Below are positions 23,701 to 25,810 of a stretch of 25,810 nt of DNA, piece after piece; the first letter of the stretch is position 1, and each line of letters opens with the position of its first letter. This stretch comes from Chrysochromulina tobinii (taxonomy: Eukaryota; Haptophyta; Prymnesiales; Chrysochromulinaceae). A model generated the notes under the pieces. The model was not told where the DNA came from. It worked only from the letters and a program-made list of their open reading frames with translations, and did no database searches. The DNA lies in the NCBI GenBank assembly GCA_001275005.1, contig JWZX01003285.1, positions 1 to 25,810 on the forward strand, read 5' to 3'. Both the position numbers and the translations under genes were made by a program.

Positions 23701-25810
23701 TTCAAGGATGGCGAGGAGGGAGGCAAGAAGGAGGCCAAGGGAGTGAAAAAGGAGGAAGACGAGGGCGACGAGGAGGGTCATGGCGGTGGTGGCGCCAATG
23801 TCAAGCAGGATGACGAGGGCGAAGAGTCCAAGGTGAAGACCGAGGGCGAGGCGGCACAGCACCTAGAGGGCAGCACCACCCCCCCTCCTGCAAAGGCCGA
23901 CGAGGGCGTCGACGAAGGCGACGAGGCCAGAGACGAGGCCAGAGATGAGGCCAAGGACGAGGGCAGGCAGGAGGGCAAGGAGGAGGGCAAGGAGGAGGGC
24001 AAGGAAGTGAAGCCCAATGGGCCGGTTTGGGTAGCGCACGTCGACCTTCGCTCGATCGCCGCGCGCGTGAAGCATTTGATCTACGCGCTGCCCGTGCCGC
24101 CCTCAAACCCAAATGCTCTGCCCGAGCCGGACGAGGACGAGGACGAGGACGAGGAGGGCGAGGGAGAGGGAGAGGGAGAAGGAGAGGGAGAGCAAAAGCC
24201 CGTCAAGGCGCCCAAACCGGCCCGGCGTGTGCTGTGCACCAAGGAGGATGAGGCGTTCGTGATGACGCTCTACCCGCCCGGCATCGATAAGGAGCGGATG
24301 ACGGCCCTAGCGCTCGCAACGGCGCCTCAAGACCCCCTGATGCCGCGCCAGCATGGCGATGGGTTGCGCCATCGAGCTCCCGTTCTCACCATGGAGCAGC
24401 GCGCGGCGCGCGAAGCCGAGCGCGTCAAGGAGCGCGAGGCGAAGCTCGAGGCGAAGCGGCTCGAACAGGAGGCGAAGGCGGAGGAGCGTGCGCAGGAGCG
24501 CGCGAAGGCCAAGGAGGCCAAGGAGGAGGCTGAGCGCGAAAAGCGCGAGAAGCGGCAGGAGACGCTCGCGCGGGAAAAGGAGGAGCGCGAGAACAAGAAG
24601 ATCAAGGAGGAGGTGACCAAGTGCATGGATGCAATCTTCAAGAAGCTCGAGAGCCTTGCCAAGCGCGAGGAGAAGGTGGCCGCCATCCAAAGCCGCAAGC
24701 GACCGCTCGTGAATCGCGCCGCCTCGGGCGCGGACGGCGCGGACGGCGCGCCGGCGGCGGCTGGTGCGGGGGTGCCCAAGAAAGCCAAGGGCGGCACGGC
24801 CGCCCCCAAGTCGCCCACATCCACCGCCTCGTCGCCGCCTGCGTACGTCTATGCAGGGCTCTCCCTCGAGGGCGTTACGGGCGTGCATGTGAGCCTCACG
24901 CTGAGTGTCGGCGTCGTCCCGGGCTTGGGCGGCGCGAACGGCGTCTCGACGTCCGCGCCGCCCGTGCCGCCCGTTTCTCTCCAGCAGGGCTTCCACAGCT
25001 TGCTCTCAGAGTACAACCACGCGTCCGAGACAGAGGTGCATTCGCCCACACACCGGTGGGTCCACACCCTTTCCGGCATTGAGCGCTCCCTGCAGCTGGC
25101 ACTCGGCCATAAGCTCGCCGTGCGCTCGTCCATGGGCATCGGTAAGTGGGCTCGCGTGCCGTGGGTTTCGATCTGCGATCCAGCGCAGACCACCTCCTCC
25201 GGTCTGTACGTGCAGTACCTCCTCCAGGCGGACGTCGCGGGGGTCTACCTGTGCCTCGCACAAGGCACGAACAAGCTGCGCGCTGCCGTGGGCCCCGCGG
25301 CCGCCAACGTGCACATCGGCAACATCGCTTCCTTTGTGCGGGATCGCTGCCGGCGCGCGCTCGGCGACCGCGCACGCACCTCCGGCTTCGACCTGCTGGG
25401 CCGTATCGACCTTCGCGCTCCCAAAGGGCATGGCGCCCCTTATGAAATGGGGTCGATCGTAGCTCGCTACTACCCGCGTGACGAGCTGCCCGAGGAGAGC
25501 GAGCTGTGGACGCACCTGCGCCAGCTCCTGCAGGCCTACCAGGCGGTGACCCAGGATCCCGCCTACGTCGCCTTCGCGCAGCAGATCGCCGACAAGACGG
25601 CGGCGGCGCAGCGGGCGGCGCAGCAGCACTCGGCCGCGACTGCCCAACTGCTCGCCGCGCAGGCGCAAGCCGCCGCGCAGGCGCAAGCCGCCGCGCAGGC
25701 GCAGGGCGCCGCGCCGGCGCAAGCCGCGCATGCGGCGAGTATCAGTGGCTACCCGCCGTCCTCGCTACCTGCCGGTAGCAATGGCGGCGGCGGCAGGGGT
25801 CAGAATGCTG
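17704..25810 (+). CDS. CHD-type chromatin remodeler with PHD, chromodomains, SNF2 motor, CXXC finger, SANT-like and DUF3578/MrcB_N domains (3' end outside window)
   Basis: Exons 17704-18254 and 18405 to the window end give at least 2652 residues with no stop. Domains: PHD finger (about 139-189, ending WYCPSC across the splice); chromodomain 1 (262-310); chromodomain 2 (316-430), split by a Gly-rich insert; SNF2 ATPase (487-780) with GDEMGLGKT (512-520) and DEAH (642-645); helicase C (823-945) with CHRIGQ. A CXXC zinc finger (1700-1737) has eight ligand cysteines and DMPKFGGPG. It is followed by a PxKEPK repeat (1739-1797), a SANT-like segment (1904-1945), acidic runs, a charged coiled coil (2180-2280) and a DUF3578/MrcB_N-like domain (2374-2570) with GIGKWARVPWVSI. 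CHD proteins slide nucleosomes using ATP in the nucleus. PHD and chromodomains read histone tails, and CXXC fingers bind unmethylated CpG. DUF3578 belongs to McrB-like restriction subunits. Nearest relatives are Mi-2/CHD3-5-like, but the last two DNA readers are not part of those. Confidence 0.93.
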   Translation, partial: MDSWEPEDEDDGDGHLAASFPKKNPRVIKEDDGDAESDMDSEDQDQELELATRGAAKRARAGSSAPAEAAAEAGKAAIMKQVEADAALAASLADQPPPPKKKRSSGKRKPAVVRRTEEEAAAAALGANGDVPPEEPPHDLCVKCQESHSYPGNELLLCDGDDCGSAYHLHCLRPKLLAVPKGDWCVPRPSALHVAPHVAPHVGSRRRSRTADALPHLMCSPCPALIVVRVAVRRYCPSCSSRRRALARLEEDNSIDKILDDRPRATGASSGGPGGGPGGASHAGVALPAADKASASPASVRKRLGSLQSESDELEYLCKFKGRAHIHARWLSADEIVADGRLSAQRLGNYEKKKLAGELDRFNEQCLTVERVLAVDGGAGAKRKGGPDGAFPGAIDASDALAEGGLGTEASSGGDGGGPSGDAEHSTSAAAGGGGGGGGGGGRRRRYFIKWLSLTYDMCTWEDEEDVPATAVAAFHQRQVAFRTRCIELAKAAEAGAAPSTKAAGKRKLGASDGGGGGSSTMAVSELPEGVLQGERSLRSYQLDGLRWLRHNYAQGRSVILGDEMGLGKTAQAVCMLQCVRMLHNAQGPVLVVVPLSTLPHWTRELAEWTSLDTVVFYGNKDARAVLVQYEWGFPPSGVEGGGRGGGGGGRGGRRPTPKQLPKFDVCVTTYEMLTANLEVLKPVRWEYMIVDEAHRLKNRDAKALLALRELDCPVKLALTGTPLQNHVAELWSMLNFLEPDTFEELDDFLDQYGDMQSAAQVQGLTEVLRPYLLRRTKADVDLGLTPMEETLIRVEITNFQKRCYRAILERNRSVLLRGSEASGAGPSFNNVSMQLRHCCNHPFLIKGVVEAEGLEGADNATWLDNLIAASGKMLLLDKLLPHLREQGHRVLLFSQFTMLLDLIEEYVELRGFSYERLDGSVTGDKRQAAIDRYCAPDSDTFLFLLGTRAGGVGINLTAADTVIIYDPDWNPQNDLQAQARCHRIGQTKLVRIYRLVTRDTYEMHLLDAANQKLGLEHAVIGHGSYHNIEKGEDAAGDDALTLGGGRKKGMPFKAAEVEELLKHGAQKLFTQEHDDEIARFSAESIEQILQRCATTKTANEAEKGQSGGVFSQASFRADDEGEAMDLHDPDFWEKMLGAEAEAEDEGEEDGFGIRETMSGGMSRFSQRNSQAPDRLANSLLDLGVKPEKKEKKEEKEKKEKKEKKEKKEKEEEEEGDEFQQITWTKAQLHATLAGIFSLGYHRTPLIKARYPSLAQRSLEMVHELIDYTCSLSMALLRFAAQAEADAKAKAKRALRAPAEGGAAGGAAGAETGPETGADAGTTEAGAAAAEGGEGAAALDTAAAAAAASAQSMPAEGAEGAGAIRSRPGSAAGAINDEYIVDDAADRENDGAAATPAAEDGDDDASMDEEPDRFHEYEARLWHYLQEGRPPMPGQPLTDAPTIKPLPMALAQWFSQRVEGKAAQMITCLLDLRRLRQAVEAAASFAEFEAPKLPSRLGKPALLHRMKWEDIPPDSVFYKPPEFWQPRLMVPLDTAPYDPSDARAEGASALEGKEAGESPLSKDGGLAEDAMDVDEADAAMGAEAPEAMEEAELAAEVKEEAEPMVTTNSPPPADGERQEEAAAEAAAEAAEAAEEEAEEAAEEAAEAALAAAEAAAETAEAAEEEEAEAAEEAGEDAAEEAEEEAAAAEEERAAASGAGPSGSMEGVCIPISACASSLVDEMYKAAVETGGATSSNGSPSAAQRTKKGPCTCVGCTRPDCGDCLCCRDMPKFGGPGLRRSRCANRKCIAPKEPKPPKEPKAPKEPKPPKEPKLPKEPKPPKEPKPLKEPKPLKEPKPPKEPKERKSRGKPKAAVSATAAAASAVAAEDCHAKEGEAAADGVNSPLPAAAEDEEMAKGEGVGAGESGTTSVGANGAAAALKPLKRAALGTVVTRKSAPPPPRPPPRPPPPPRAPELEWTYLEDRELLLGVYKHGFGSFEAYFDDPELVRLRALKLIKPKPFKDGEEGGKKEAKGVKKEEDEGDEEGHGGGGANVKQDDEGEESKVKTEGEAAQHLEGSTTPPPAKADEGVDEGDEARDEARDEAKDEGRQEGKEEGKEEGKEVKPNGPVWVAHVDLRSIAARVKHLIYALPVPPSNPNALPEPDEDEDEDEEGEGEGEGEGEGEQKPVKAPKPARRVLCTKEDEAFVMTLYPPGIDKERMTALALATAPQDPLMPRQHGDGLRHRAPVLTMEQRAAREAERVKEREAKLEAKRLEQEAKAEERAQERAKAKEAKEEAEREKREKRQETLAREKEERENKKIKEEVTKCMDAIFKKLESLAKREEKVAAIQSRKRPLVNRAASGADGADGAPAAAGAGVPKKAKGGTAAPKSPTSTASSPPAYVYAGLSLEGVTGVHVSLTLSVGVVPGLGGANGVSTSAPPVPPVSLQQGFHSLLSEYNHASETEVHSPTHRWVHTLSGIERSLQLALGHKLAVRSSMGIGKWARVPWVSICDPAQTTSSGLYVQYLLQADVAGVYLCLAQGTNKLRAAVGPAAANVHIGNIASFVRDRCRRALGDRARTSGFDLLGRIDLRAPKGHGAPYEMGSIVARYYPRDELPEESELWTHLRQLLQAYQAVTQDPAYVAFAQQIADKTAAAQRAAQQHSAATAQLLAAQAQAAAQAQAAAQAQGAAPAQAAHAASISGYPPSSLPAGSNGGGGRGQNA
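18255..18404 (+). other. Spliceosomal intron, 150 bp, in frame and stop-free, inside the PHD finger
   Basis: The donor is GTGCGTGCC at 18255 and the acceptor GTGCGCAG ends at 18404. Joining TG with G restores a Trp codon and the PHD ending WYCPSC. The length is exactly 50 codons with no in-frame stop. It contains a short tandem repeat of CACGTCGCCC-type words at 18280-18310. Confidence 0.88.
21262..21348 (+). repeat. Lys/Glu-rich low-complexity run
   Basis: Repeated AAGGAG and GAGAAG triplets encode a KEKKEKK run and an acidic end, between the helicase part and a helical segment of unknown type in the remodeler. Confidence 0.85.
22552..22788 (+). repeat. Glu/Ala-rich purine-biased tract
   Basis: About 240 bp of imperfect GCGGCGGAGG-type repeats encode an uninterrupted Glu/Ala stretch, likely a long helix or disordered acidic region, just before the CXXC finger. 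Confidence 0.85.
22951..23064 (+). other. CXXC zinc-finger coding segment
   Basis: Thirty-eight codons hold cysteines at relative positions 1, 3, 6, 11, 14, 16, 17, 33 and 38, and the KFGG motif. This fits the CXXC domain of KDM2, CFP1, MLL and DNMT1, except that the first cysteine spacing is one residue shorter. DNA binding to unmethylated CpG is the family role. Confidence 0.85.
23068..23235 (+). repeat. 18-bp tandem repeat (PxKEPK), about nine copies
   Basis: Imperfect 18-bp units each encode Pro-x-Lys-Glu-Pro-Lys directly after the CXXC finger. The result is a long Pro/Lys linker that is likely extended and basic enough to touch DNA. Confidence 0.9.
24973..25560 (+). other. DUF3578/MrcB_N-like domain coding segment
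   Basis: About 195 codons show the family's order of motifs: GIGKWARVPWVSI, then TTSSGLYVQYLLQADVAGVY, LCLAQGT, an inner helix SFVRDRCRRAL, YEMGSIVARYYPRDELP and a final LLQAYQAV helix. The pattern is clear over the whole domain. The family sits at the N-terminus of McrB-like GTPases of modification-dependent restriction. Confidence 0.8.
25663..25716 (+). repeat. 18-bp tandem repeat (Gln/Ala coding)
   Basis: Two exact copies and one diverged copy of GCGCAAGCCGCCGCGCAG encode an Ala/Gln run after the DUF3578-like domain of the remodeler. Confidence 0.85.

Noticed and set aside
22254-23738. 494-codon open frame on the minus strand, rich in Ser/Ala and Phe-Gly repeats
   Set aside because: It mirrors the Glu/Ala tract and PxKEPK repeats of the remodeler. 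The FG-like pattern is a complement artefact, not a nucleoporin.
25142-25188. Possible 47-bp intron with a perfect GTAAGT donor and a CAG acceptor
   Set aside because: Removal would shift the frame and destroy the GIGKWARVPW core of the DUF3578-like domain; 47 bp is also very short.

Overview
The window reads as nuclear DNA of a GC-rich, gene-dense unicellular alga. Three spliceosomal introns can be placed (two with GTGCGT donors, one with GTATGA). Domain architectures are eukaryotic, untranslated gaps are short, and a Tic22-like plastid-import protein implies a plastid. The DUF4336 protein starts with a short hydrophobic segment followed by a basic stretch, which would fit a bipartite targeting peptide of a complex plastid. 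A haptophyte-like or similar alga is my guess, not something the sequence proves. I saw no rRNA, tRNA, CRISPR array, transposase or prokaryotic operon signal.

Layout, left to right: the 3' end of an unrecognised gene (2-430, +); a DPY30/RIIa-motif plus SPRY-like protein (694-2355, +); a predicted N-myristoylated C2-C2-histidine-phosphatase fusion (2739-4796, +); convergent to it, a DUF4336 protein (5358-6221, -); a palindrome-rich divergent promoter (6222-6521); an unrecognised polytopic membrane protein in two exons (6522-8748, +); a 635-bp gap with a perfect 71-bp tandem duplication; an SLC10A7/BASS-type transporter (9384-10658, +); a pentameric ligand-gated channel homologue with an in-frame intron (10801-12720, +); a family-16-type methyltransferase with a CxxC pair (12783-13763, +); a Tic22-like protein (14085-15020, +); a PP2C phosphatase (15580-17406, -); and, divergent from it, a giant chromatin remodeler that is still open at the window end (17704-25810, +).

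The genes do not form an obvious pathway. Signalling and membrane functions dominate the middle: C2/phosphatase, channel, transporter, polytopic protein and PP2C. The right third is one chromatin gene.

The most notable object is that remodeler. It carries a PHD finger, tandem chromodomains and a complete SNF2/CHD motor. It then adds a CXXC zinc finger, the type that reads unmethylated CpG; a proline/lysine repeat; a SANT-like segment; a long charged coiled coil; and finally a domain matching DUF3578/MrcB_N, known from the N-termini of McrB-like restriction GTPases. A motor joined to two potential DNA cytosine-state readers plus histone readers is the best candidate here for an undescribed system. 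Two of the three introns are multiples of three without an in-frame stop, so retention would give altered but full-length proteins, one with a split PHD finger and one with an insert before channel helix M1.
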